A DNA stretch of 64,000 nt from JAXLXE01 sp046328115. GTDB lineage: Bacteria; Chloroflexota; UBA6077; JACCZL01. Both the position numbers and the translations under genes were made by a program. This document shows, piece by piece, positions 28,363-36,038 of the stretch. The stretch is from contig JAXLXE010000004.1 of assembly GCA_046328115.1 (NCBI GenBank), positions 558,001 through 622,000 of the forward strand, in the 5' to 3' direction. The notes beneath the pieces were generated by a model, which had not been told where the DNA came from, did no database searches, and saw nothing but the letters and a program-made list of their open reading frames with translations. Within the stretch, counting starts at the first letter, position 1. Each line of letters opens with the position of its first letter.

Positions 28363-28863
28363 CTAGTGGCCGTGGCCGCCGGCTGGCTTGGCGGCCGGGG
28401 TACCCATCGCGGGCGCCGCGGGAGCCGCCTGGCCACCGCCGAGCCAGGTGTAGACGGCGCCAGAGAGATCGTGCTCGATTTCGTGGACCTCGTGCGCCGG
28501 CACCTTGGCGGCCTCAGCGTTCTCGTCCTTCAGCGCGGCCTCAAGCGCCAGCATCTGGGTGTTCAGGCTGGTCACCGTTTCCCGCATAGCTGCCGGCCAG
28601 TCAACCGCCATCATCGTAACGCGGGCACGACGCACAGTTCCGAGCGAACCCGCCGGGATGTTGCCGGCGTTGATCGCGTCTTCCAAACCGTGGAATCCCA
28701 CCTTATCCAGGTGGTAGACGGTGGCGATGACCTGGGCCTTCTGCGCGGCAGCGTACGCGTCCTGCTGCGCGGAGACGGTCGCCGCGGGCACCACCGTCCA
28801 GGTGGTCACGGCAACTCCGGCCACGAACGCGACGATGGCAATTACCGCACTCTTCAGCTTCAT
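28363..28863 (-). CDS. Single-pass envelope protein in copper cluster, unknown function
   Basis: 166 residues: an N-terminal membrane anchor or signal ('AVIAIVAFVAGVAVTTWTVV'), then a helical domain ('AAAMRETVTSLNTQMLALEAALKDE'-like heptads from about residue 85), ending in an Ala/Pro-rich tail with 'GGHGH'. A frame extends upstream to 29097 but would cover the CopC gene, so MKLKSA at 28863 is taken, five bases after the CopC stop. The His-rich tail and position between copC and the copC-copD fusion suggest copper binding or delivery. I do not recognise the family. Confidence 0.7.
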   Translation of the reverse strand: MKLKSAVIAIVAFVAGVAVTTWTVVPAATVSAQQDAYAAAQKAQVIATVYHLDKVGFHGLEDAINAGNIPAGSLGTVRRARVTMMAVDWPAAMRETVTSLNTQMLALEAALKDENAEAAKVPAHEVHEIEHDLSGAVYTWLGGGQAAPAAPAMGTPAAKPAGGHGH

Positions 28864-28867
28864 ATCT

Positions 28868-29356
28868 CTAGCTCTCTTCCTGCTGTGGGCCGGGGGTGGA
28901 CGGCGGGCTCCAGCCCGCAGCTGCCCCGACGATGAACGTGAACTCGCCTTCAGCGTCGTGCCCGTCCTCCGCGGACCAGGCCAGCCAACGCACTCGGTAG
29001 GTGCCCTCCGGCAGCGCTGGGAGCGAGACCACCATGACCTTGCGGTCCGGATCTTCCTGGTCCACTCGGCCATCGCCCAGATCCACCTGGGTGCCATCCG
29101 CCGAGACCACGCTGACCTTGCTGCGAAGCATCAGCTCCTGGCTGTACCACGACTTGAGGACGAACGGAGCGCTCTCAACTTGCGCGCCGTCGGCCGGCTC
29201 GGATCGCGTGTAGCGGCTATGGGCCTGCGCCGGCGCCACGCCGAGCAACACAAGCAACACCGCGAGGGTCGACGATATCAGGGGACGGCAGAACCGGCCC
29301 AGGCGGGGATTCTGTGGACTGAAACGGGGAGGGGAAAATCGATCGAACAAACGCAT
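28868..29356 (-). CDS. copC: CopC-like periplasmic copper-binding protein
   Basis: 162 residues with a signal peptide ending 'GVAPAQA' and mature N-terminus 'HSRYTRSEPADGAQ', placing His as the first mature residue, as in CopC and LPMO-like histidine braces. 'SAEDGHDAEGEFTFIV' supplies the second conserved Asp/His block. CopC proteins bind Cu(II) outside the membrane and pass it to CopD. GAGGA precedes the ATG at 29356. It is the second CopC domain in this cluster besides the one fused in the 771-residue protein. Confidence 0.85.
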   Translation of the reverse strand: MRLFDRFSPPRFSPQNPRLGRFCRPLISSTLAVLLVLLGVAPAQAHSRYTRSEPADGAQVESAPFVLKSWYSQELMLRSKVSVVSADGTQVDLGDGRVDQEDPDRKVMVVSLPALPEGTYRVRWLAWSAEDGHDAEGEFTFIVGAAAGWSPPSTPGPQQEES

Positions 29357-29491
29357 GGCAATCCTCGACGAAACGCGTCGTCACACACAGGGTTCATCTG
29401 AGATGACGACTCCAGCACCAGCGCGGTTTCCATTTCCCGTTCCTGGGAGCGCCACGCGTGGGTCTGGCTCTGTCCGCGCCCGGCGGCGCGG

Positions 29492-29932
29492 CTACCTGCC
29501 GAGGTGAATCCGGCGCGGCGGGCCTGTTGGCACGACTGCCCAGACGGGCGCCGGTCGAGGCGACGACAGAGGCGGGACCCCCCAGAGCGCGAGCGCCGCC
29601 AAGGCGACGGTGGTCGCGACTAAAGTCATGCCCTGGATGGCAAGCGCCAGGCCGGCGTGGCGCGGACTGGCCATGGTGATGGCGGCCGTGACGCCCGTCG
29701 TGATCTGCTCTATCAGTTGTTCGGGCGCAAGGGTGAGGCGATGGGCGGCGTGTGGATCGTGCTGGTGTTGGAAGATGGGGTGGACAACTGCCACCTCATG
29801 CGCTTCGGGATCGCACAGGCCGTTCGTTGGCGCGACCAGCGCAACTGAGAACGCCGAGATGAGGATGATGACGTTCAGCCACCACCCATATGCGCCGTTG
29901 CGCTGAAACCCGGCGAACCCAGCCATAGCCAC
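29492..29932 (-). CDS. Hypothetical two-helix membrane protein with His-rich loop
   Basis: 146 residues with a first hydrophobic helix (about residues 17-35) and a second (about 98-118). Between them is a loop rich in His ('HPIFQHQHDPHAAH'), which could bind copper or another metal. It lies upstream of copC on the same strand with a gap of about 135 bases, so it may belong to the copper cluster. I do not recognise the family. Either of two closely spaced ATGs could be the start. The C-terminal 25 residues are Pro/Arg-rich. Confidence 0.55.
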   Translation of the reverse strand: MAMAGFAGFQRNGAYGWWLNVIILISAFSVALVAPTNGLCDPEAHEVAVVHPIFQHQHDPHAAHRLTLAPEQLIEQITTGVTAAITMASPRHAGLALAIQGMTLVATTVALAALALWGVPPLSSPRPAPVWAVVPTGPPRRIHLGR

Positions 29933-30055
29933 CCAACAGCGGAACCGCGGCGCGGTCCCACATCCTGACCAGTGTACGCACCAGGCGAGAGGCGGATCAA
30001 CGGATAGGCGTTCTCCAGCGCGGGCGATTTCACGGAGGGTGCGCCTGGACCCACC

Positions 30056-30061
30056 TATAAT
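30056..30061 (+). promoter_or_regulatory. Consensus -10 box of the ABC exporter
   Basis: A perfect TATAAT lies 28 bases before the ABC exporter ATG. A weak TTTCAC 22 bases upstream is too distant to be a normal -35. Confidence 0.55.
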
Positions 30062-30089
30062 CGGAGCGAAGGTAAGCGGTCAGTAAGAC

Positions 30090-32024
30090 ATGATGATGAT
30101 GAACGGCGGGGGATGGTGGTCCTTCCTGCGCCACGACGATGGCAAGGACCGTCCAACGATCTCCCGGGCCGTGCTCCGCCGCGTGGCCGGCTACGCCAGG
30201 CCCTACCTGGGCCGCATCGCGCTGATGCTTCTCACCATCCTCGTGATCACCGTCTTGCCACTGTTGCCACCCCTCCTGATGCGCGAGCTTATCGACGTAG
30301 CCCTGCCCAGCCGCGACCTGGGGTTGCTCAACGTGCTGGCAATCGGCATGGTCGCCGTTCCGCTGATCAACGGCCTCATCGGTGTGGGGCAGCGCTACCT
30401 GGGATCGCAGATCGGCGAGGGCATCATCGCGGACCTGCGCAGCGCGCTCTTCAACCACTTGCAGCGGCAATCGCTCCGCTTCTTCACCAATAGCAAGACC
30501 GGCGAGTTGATGGCGCGCGTGAACAACGACGTGGTGGGCGCCCAGCGCGCCATCAACGGCACCGTGGTAGAGGTGGTGTCCAACAGCATCGCGCTTGTGG
30601 CCACCCTGTCCATCATGATCGCCCTCGAGTGGCGGCTTACGTTGGCCGGCATCCTCATTCTGCCGCTGTTCATCATCCCGGCCCGCCGCGTGGGTAACGT
30701 GCTCCGCCGCGTCACCCGCGACCAGATGACGCTCAACGCCAAGATGAACGGGATGATGAGCGAGACCCTCAACGTGAGCGGCGCGCTCCTGGTGAAGCTC
30801 TTCGGCCGCGAGCAGGACGAGAGCGGCCGATTCGCGGAGCGCGCCGTGGCCGTGCGCGACGCCGGTATCCGGGCGGCGCTCATCGGCCGCTGGTTCTTCC
30901 TCATGCTGGGTCTGGTGAGCGCGGTTGGCACCGCAACCGTGTTCTGGGCTGGCGGCTACCTGGTGCTCACCGAAGGCCTCACCATCGGCACGGTGGTCGC
31001 TTTCGCGGCCTATCTCGGCCAGCTTTACGGCCCGCTCTCGGCGCTCACCAACGCCCGTGTCGAGCTTGCGACCTCGCTCGTCAGCTTCGAGCGAGTGTTC
31101 GAGATCCTGGACCTGCCGATTGAGATCCAAGAGCCAGAACTCTCCGTGCGGCTCGATCGCGCCCGCGGTGAGCTCACGTTCCAGAACGTCTCGTTCTCCT
31201 ACGGAACGACTCCTGAGGGCACCGCGCCAGCGCAGATTGAAGAGGTTGAGCGCTTTAGTTGGGGCGGCGGCGGCACGCTGATCGAGGGCTTCAAGCCCCG
31301 CGGCGGCGCCGACCAGGGGACCCGCTGGGCGCTCCGCAACATCGACTTTACGGTGGCGCCCGGCCAGCTCGTGGCTCTGGTTGGACCCAGCGGGGCCGGC
31401 AAGACCACCATCACGTACCTCATTCCGCGCCTGTACGACCCTAGCGAGGGTCGCGTCCTGCTGGATGGGCACGATCTCCGCACGCTGAGCCTGCGCTCGC
31501 TGGCGGACCAGATCGGCATGGTCACCCAGGAGACCCACCTGTTCCACGACACGATCCGCGCCAACCTCCTGTATGCCCGGCCAGACGCCACCCAGGCAGA
31601 GATCGAGACGGCCTGCCGCGCGGCCAACATCCACGACGTCATCGCGCGGCTGCCGGACGGCTACGAGACGGTGGTGGGCGAGCGGGGGTACCGCCTGTCT
31701 GGCGGTGAGAAGCAGCGTCTGGCCATCGCCAGGGTGCTGCTGAAGGACCCCTGCATCCTGGTGCTGGACGAGGCCACCGCCCACCTGGACTCGGAGTCAG
31801 AGGCACTGATCCAGCACGCGTTGGAGCAGGCGATGCGGCATCGCACTAGCCTGGTCATCGCCCACCGACTGAGCACCATTCTGGCGGCGGACAAGATCCT
31901 GGTGCTGGACGATGGCATGCTGGTGGAACAGGGCACCCACGCGGAGCTGTTGGCGCGCGGTGGCCTGTACGCGCGGCTCTACGAGACCCAGTTCCGCGGC
32001 GTGGCAGCCGGCGTCGGGGCCTGA
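30090..32024 (+). CDS. ABC exporter (fused permease-ATPase, MsbA-like)
   Basis: The 644-residue half-transporter has a six-helix membrane domain (about residues 30-330) and a nucleotide-binding domain with Walker A 'GPSGAGKTT' (near 432), Q-loop 'MVTQETHLF', signature 'LSGGEKQRLAIARVLL', Walker B 'ILVLDEATAHLD' and switch His in 'IAHRLSTI'. It should dimerise and export a lipid, peptide or drug. The unusual part is a 30-40 residue insertion (about residues 371-412, Gly/Glu-rich, 'FSWGGGGTLIEGFKPRGG') between the first NBD strand and 'ALRNIDFTVAPGQ', where other exporters have a short loop. A consensus -10 lies upstream and a strong terminator downstream, so it is a single-gene unit. Confidence 0.92.
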   Translation: MMMMNGGGWWSFLRHDDGKDRPTISRAVLRRVAGYARPYLGRIALMLLTILVITVLPLLPPLLMRELIDVALPSRDLGLLNVLAIGMVAVPLINGLIGVGQRYLGSQIGEGIIADLRSALFNHLQRQSLRFFTNSKTGELMARVNNDVVGAQRAINGTVVEVVSNSIALVATLSIMIALEWRLTLAGILILPLFIIPARRVGNVLRRVTRDQMTLNAKMNGMMSETLNVSGALLVKLFGREQDESGRFAERAVAVRDAGIRAALIGRWFFLMLGLVSAVGTATVFWAGGYLVLTEGLTIGTVVAFAAYLGQLYGPLSALTNARVELATSLVSFERVFEILDLPIEIQEPELSVRLDRARGELTFQNVSFSYGTTPEGTAPAQIEEVERFSWGGGGTLIEGFKPRGGADQGTRWALRNIDFTVAPGQLVALVGPSGAGKTTITYLIPRLYDPSEGRVLLDGHDLRTLSLRSLADQIGMVTQETHLFHDTIRANLLYARPDATQAEIETACRAANIHDVIARLPDGYETVVGERGYRLSGGEKQRLAIARVLLKDPCILVLDEATAHLDSESEALIQHALEQAMRHRTSLVIAHRLSTILAADKILVLDDGMLVEQGTHAELLARGGLYARLYETQFRGVAAGVGA

Positions 32025-32049
32025 CCCACCCGAACCAGCCGAACAGCAG

Positions 32050-32084
32050 GAGGGCCGACCGAGCACTCCGCTCGGTCGGCCCTC
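32050..32084 (+). terminator. Intrinsic terminator of the ABC exporter
   Basis: A 15-bp GC-rich stem (32050-32064 with 32070-32084) and 5-base loop is followed by TTGTTGATTG. It lies 26 bases after the ABC exporter stop and also separates it from the convergent hsp20. Confidence 0.8.
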
Positions 32085-32113
32085 TTGTTGATTGAGTTGT
32101 TCGCGGCGGCGGA

Positions 32114-32572
32114 TCACTCCGCGATCTGCACCTTGATGCTCTTGGGCTTCATCTCCTCCGGCTTCGGCACGGTCACCGTGAGCACGCCGTCCTTGTAGGT
32201 GGCCTCCACGCCGTCCGCGTTGTAGCGGGCCGGCAGGTTGATCTGGCGGCGGAACTGCGCCCCCGTCCACTCCTGCCAGAGCGCCTTGGCACCCTCTGGG
32301 GCGGGCATGGTGAGCTTGCCGGAGATCACCAGCATGTTGTTGGTGGCCGTGATGTCCACGCTCTCGGCGTCCAATCCGGGCGCCTGCACGTGGATGTAGA
32401 AGTTGCTGCCGTCCTCCCACAGGTTCGTGGGGACATAGTTGCTCTGCTCGGTGCGGGACGCTTCCCCGAGCGTGCCGCGCAGCGCCGGCGAGAACGCCTG
32501 GTCAAAGAGCCGGTCCATCGCATCGCGCAGGGTGAGTCCGCCGCTCATCGGGGGCCGGATTGAGACTACCAT
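32114..32572 (-). CDS. Hsp20/alpha-crystallin small heat-shock protein
   Basis: 152 residues with a short N-terminal arm, the alpha-crystallin domain ('NFYIHVQAPGLDAESVDITA', 'LVISGKLTMP', 'FRRQINLPARYNADGVEATYKDGVLTVTVPK' as adjoining motifs) and a C-terminal extension ending 'SIKVQIAE', whose I-x-V/I motif mediates oligomerisation. It holds unfolding proteins during stress. Of two ATGs, the one at 32572 has GGAGG at proper spacing, while 32578 is only one base from it. No CIRCE palindrome is visible upstream. Confidence 0.92.
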   Translation of the reverse strand: MVVSIRPPMSGGLTLRDAMDRLFDQAFSPALRGTLGEASRTEQSNYVPTNLWEDGSNFYIHVQAPGLDAESVDITATNNMLVISGKLTMPAPEGAKALWQEWTGAQFRRQINLPARYNADGVEATYKDGVLTVTVPKPEEMKPKSIKVQIAE

Positions 32573-32733
32573 CTTCATTCCTCCACGTGATCCCTGTAAT
32601 GGGTCCCGGCACCCTCTTGGTGGGCGCCGTATCGTGTGATTGCAGTCTACGCACCGCCCCGTTAACCCCCCGCAAGAACCGCGTAAGAGGGCCGTCAGCG
32701 TTTCATTAGATCGGCGTTAGCGACTAGAACGCG

Positions 32734-33876
32734 TCAGTTGAAGCCCACCGCTCCGTCGGGACCGACTGGGAAGCTCCGCCGCCAGCGTTTGAACGGGTAC
32801 TTGGCGAACGCCGACTCGTCTACCTCCACCCCGAAGCCGGGCGTCTCTGGCACCTCGATGTAGCCGTCTTTCACGACCAGCGGCTCCACCAACAGGTCTC
32901 GCCGAGGCGGCGCGTCGTCCGCGTTGTACTCCAGGATCAGGAAGTTGGGCGTGGAGGCGCAGAACTGGACGTTCACGGCCGTTGCCAGCGGGCCCATGGG
33001 ATTGTGCGGTGCCAACGTCACGTAGTTTGCCTCCGCCAGCGCCGCGATCTTCTTCTGTTCCAGGATGCCGCCGGCCAGGCAGATGTCCGGCTGGATGATG
33101 TCCACCGCTCGCCTGTTCAGGAGCTCCAGGAACTCGAACTTGGTGTAGAGCATCTCACCCGTGGCGATGGGCACGGCTGTGTTGGCCCGCACCTCCGCCA
33201 TCTTCTCGATGTTCTCCGGGCGGATGGCCTCTTCGAAGAAGAACGGGCGATACGGGCGGAGCGCCTCTGCCATCTCCACGGCGCGGGCCGGCTCGAAGAT
33301 CCGCGCGTGCGGATCCACGCCGATGTCGATGTCCTCGCCCACGGCCTCCCGCACCGCCTCCATCCGAGCGGCGGCGCCCCGCACGACAGCCGCGTAGGGC
33401 ATCTGCTCCCAGCCGGGCGGGTGAGGATTCAGCTTGAGCGCGGTGAAGCCGTAGCGCTCGATCAGGCGAACGGCGTCCTCGGCAAGCGCCTCTGGCGTGC
33501 CTCCCCGCGGTGCCTGGTACACCCGGATCCGCTGGCGGAACTTCCCGCCGAGGAGACGGTACACGGGCACTCCCAGCGCACGGGCGCTGATGTCCCACAG
33601 CGCGTGTTCGATGCCGCTGATGGCGGAGTTCACCACGGAGCCGCCGGGGAATCGTGAGCCGGCGTACATGAGGTGCCACAACGCCTCGATGTCTCGGGGG
33701 TCGCGGCCGATCAGCCACTCCTCGAAGTCCGCGATGACTCGCTGCGTGGCGTCGTCCGGGCCGCAGGAGTAGGCCTCACCATAGCCTTCTAGACCCTCGT
33801 CCGTGGAGACCTTCACGAACACGTAGTTCCGATTGCCGGCGCCCACGGCGTGGCTCTGGATCTGCCTGATCTTCAT
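32734..33876 (-). CDS. Mandelate racemase/enolase-superfamily dehydratase
   Basis: 380 residues in the enolase superfamily. The capping domain is at about 1-115 and the TIM barrel carries metal ligands D188 ('GVDPHAR'), E215 or E216 ('FFFEEAI') and E241 ('ATGEML'), with the base H291 in 'PHNPMGP'. The last motif and D188-P-H are typical of the galactonate/gluconate-type acid sugar dehydratases, which convert an aldonate to a 2-keto-3-deoxy acid. The exact sugar acid cannot be read off. It is preceded on the same strand by a large alpha/beta hydrolase, 38 bases away, so they may share a catabolic role. Confidence 0.85.
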   Translation of the reverse strand: MKIRQIQSHAVGAGNRNYVFVKVSTDEGLEGYGEAYSCGPDDATQRVIADFEEWLIGRDPRDIEALWHLMYAGSRFPGGSVVNSAISGIEHALWDISARALGVPVYRLLGGKFRQRIRVYQAPRGGTPEALAEDAVRLIERYGFTALKLNPHPPGWEQMPYAAVVRGAAARMEAVREAVGEDIDIGVDPHARIFEPARAVEMAEALRPYRPFFFEEAIRPENIEKMAEVRANTAVPIATGEMLYTKFEFLELLNRRAVDIIQPDICLAGGILEQKKIAALAEANYVTLAPHNPMGPLATAVNVQFCASTPNFLILEYNADDAPPRRDLLVEPLVVKDGYIEVPETPGFGVEVDESAFAKYPFKRWRRSFPVGPDGAVGFN

Positions 33877-33914
33877 GGTGTCCTACCCTCGAGCATTAGA
33901 CGTACCGCTGGGTA

Positions 33915-35951
33915 CTACTGGCGGAGCAGCACTGTGGCGCGGCTCTCGGCGGTTGGCGGCTCGGCAGGCGCGCGGTCGCTCGTGAAGTAGTCCCAGCGCT
34001 CCGCCGCAAGCGAAACCGCCGTGTCCAGATCTTCCGCCAGAAGGTAGCGCTGCTCTACAAGCGCCTCGGCAGCGGCGCGCACCCGCGCCAGGTACTCCTC
34101 GCGGTTGGCGTAGCGCTCGGCGATCGACGGCCGCGGATCGCCGGTCTGCTCCCGGTCGGCGGCGTCCGCCGCGAACCGTAGCGTGGTTCCCTGCATGGAG
34201 AGAATCTGGCCGGGCTCGCCCGTGGAGGGGCCGCGGGGATTCCAGCCCGTGTAGGTGGCCAGCGGGACCGTCACGTCTGGCATCCGGACGCCGGCCGTCT
34301 CGTTACCGTCCGCGTCCACGGCAGATACGTAGGTCTGGTAAGCGGCGCCCTCCACCACCGGGTACCCACCGATGCCGCGGTCAGCGTCTGGCCCCAGATC
34401 CAGGTGGTTGATCGTGGGCACGAGGGCGGGATCAGCCAGGTTGAGACGGGGCAAGCCCTTGTAGCCAGAGAGCACGTCGCCGGCCCTGACGGCGGTCCCA
34501 TCCGCCAGCCTGGGGTACGCGCTGGCCGGCGGCTCGACGCCGTCCGAGACCCACGCGTCCAGATTCACCAGCGCCGCGCGAACCAGCGGTGAGTAGTCCA
34601 CCGCGTTGAACCAGTTGGCTCCCACGCTGCCGTCGCCGGCGTTCACATTTGCCAGCGGCACGGAGCCGGCCCCGTGCTGGGTGCTGGCGAACAGGTAGCT
34701 CCGCACCTCGCGCGGCAGGTCCAGGTCATGGGTGCCCGCCAGGTCCGTGTGCGCCAGGGAGCCATCCCCCCGCCAGTACTCGGCAGCGGTGTTAGTGGCG
34801 AAGATCCTGGGCACCCCGCCCAGCGCGCGCTGACGGGCCAGGAGGCTGCCGTAGTCAAACGGCGGCAGGTGCCCAAAATTCGGCGCCGATTGGACTGACG
34901 TCTGGCCAAACCGATGGTTGAACTCGCCGCGGCGCGCGCCGGCCACCTGCGGGATGATCCCATCGTACACCTGGCGGCCGGCCTCATCCAGGTTCAGCCC
35001 GGTGTACAGGAAGTGCCGCAAGAACCGTCCACTCTGGGAGATCCCGAACGCGTAGGCCCTCTCGATCTGTCCAGCGGTCGGATTTCCCTCCGCGGCCGTG
35101 GCGAAGCGGAGGAAGGACGCGGTGTCACGCACCGCCAGCATGCTCACGCCCACCACCGGGCTCACGTTGGTGGTGTAGGCCACCTCATACAGCTTGCCGG
35201 CCTGGAAGCCGCCGTCCAGGCGGATGTGGGCGTCAGACGGCACCGCCACGCCGGCCTCGTCCCGGGCAAACTGCCACGATCCGCGGTCGATTGTCTGCTT
35301 TGGACCCCAGCGATGGTTGCGAACGGTCAGGACGGCATCCGGGTCGTTCAGGTCGGCGGCGCTGTACGGCTGGTGTCCGCGGTTTGCCAGGCCCAGATAC
35401 GAAACGGACTCGCTTGGCTGGAATTCCGCCGTGAGGCGACCCCTCAGCGGATGGCCGTTTTCCTGGGCGATGGGCGCGGTCAAGCCCATCAGCGCGGCGC
35501 CGCGCGGCGAGTCGCACTGCCAGCCGGTCCACACCACGGTCCAGCCGCGGTTCATCAGGAACCCATCGCCGGCGTCAATGTCCACGTCCGTGGCCGGGTC
35601 GGCCTTCGCGTAGTTGAAGTAGCGTGGGCAAAGCTTGCGGCCGCGGTTCACGACCTCGAAGAGCAGGCGTCCGTTGCCCGCGCCGGCCTTCTCTGGTCGC
35701 AGGATGCACACGTCCGCGGAAAACTCCACGCGCCCCGCGACATCGCGCGGCGCCAGATCCAGATCCACGATCCCACTGTTGGCTACGTGGTCCGGATCCG
35801 CGGCGAAGTGGAGCGTTCCGTCAATCCGCTCGTAGCCGCCCACGGTTCCGAAAAGACGCCCGCCAGCGTACGGCTGGCGACGATTGATCTCGATTCGCGC
35901 GACCGCCAAAAGAGGCCTCCGTGCGGGCGGCTGCTGGTTCCGCCGATTCAT
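33915..35951 (-). CDS. Large alpha/beta hydrolase-domain protein (Abhydrolase_10-like)
   Basis: 678 residues with no signal peptide. The N-terminal part is beta-rich ('GYERIDGTLHFAADPDH', 'RLLFEVVNRGRKL'). A nucleophile elbow 'GISQSGRFLRHFLY' lies near residue 310, with candidate acid and His residues downstream ('GTHDLDLP', 'NHLDLGPDADRG'). This fits the Abhydrolase_10 family, widespread in soil bacteria and of unknown substrate, probably an esterase or lactonase. A lactonase next to a sugar-acid dehydratase would be a sensible pairing, but that is inference. It runs 38 bases ahead of the dehydratase on the same strand. Confidence 0.72.
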   Translation of the reverse strand: MNRRNQQPPARRPLLAVARIEINRRQPYAGGRLFGTVGGYERIDGTLHFAADPDHVANSGIVDLDLAPRDVAGRVEFSADVCILRPEKAGAGNGRLLFEVVNRGRKLCPRYFNYAKADPATDVDIDAGDGFLMNRGWTVVWTGWQCDSPRGAALMGLTAPIAQENGHPLRGRLTAEFQPSESVSYLGLANRGHQPYSAADLNDPDAVLTVRNHRWGPKQTIDRGSWQFARDEAGVAVPSDAHIRLDGGFQAGKLYEVAYTTNVSPVVGVSMLAVRDTASFLRFATAAEGNPTAGQIERAYAFGISQSGRFLRHFLYTGLNLDEAGRQVYDGIIPQVAGARRGEFNHRFGQTSVQSAPNFGHLPPFDYGSLLARQRALGGVPRIFATNTAAEYWRGDGSLAHTDLAGTHDLDLPREVRSYLFASTQHGAGSVPLANVNAGDGSVGANWFNAVDYSPLVRAALVNLDAWVSDGVEPPASAYPRLADGTAVRAGDVLSGYKGLPRLNLADPALVPTINHLDLGPDADRGIGGYPVVEGAAYQTYVSAVDADGNETAGVRMPDVTVPLATYTGWNPRGPSTGEPGQILSMQGTTLRFAADAADREQTGDPRPSIAERYANREEYLARVRAAAEALVEQRYLLAEDLDTAVSLAAERWDYFTSDRAPAEPPTAESRATVLLRQ

Positions 35952-36026
35952 CTAGTGCTGGCCGCTATCGTAGCCGCTGGCGCATCCCGCCGCGAACCAA
36001 CCACCCTTGACTGCAGGCGTGGCAGC

Positions 36027-36032
36027 TATCCT
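36027..36032 (+). promoter_or_regulatory. -10 box of a probably leaderless gene
   Basis: TATCCT ends six bases before the ATG at 36039 and no Shine-Dalgarno lies between, so transcription would begin at or near the start codon. The second paralog has the same TATCCT at 37670-37675 but with a leader. Confidence 0.4.
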
Positions 36033-36038
36033 TGTGCA

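Noticed and set aside
30030..31784. 584-codon minus-strand frame opposite the ABC exporter
   Set aside because: Antisense to all NBD motifs of the exporter; no domain visible.
34914..36038. Long plus-strand open frame upstream of the first ANL-like gene
   Set aside because: It is antisense to the alpha/beta hydrolase, has no recognisable domain and is Arg/His-rich as expected of a shadow frame; homology begins only at 36039.
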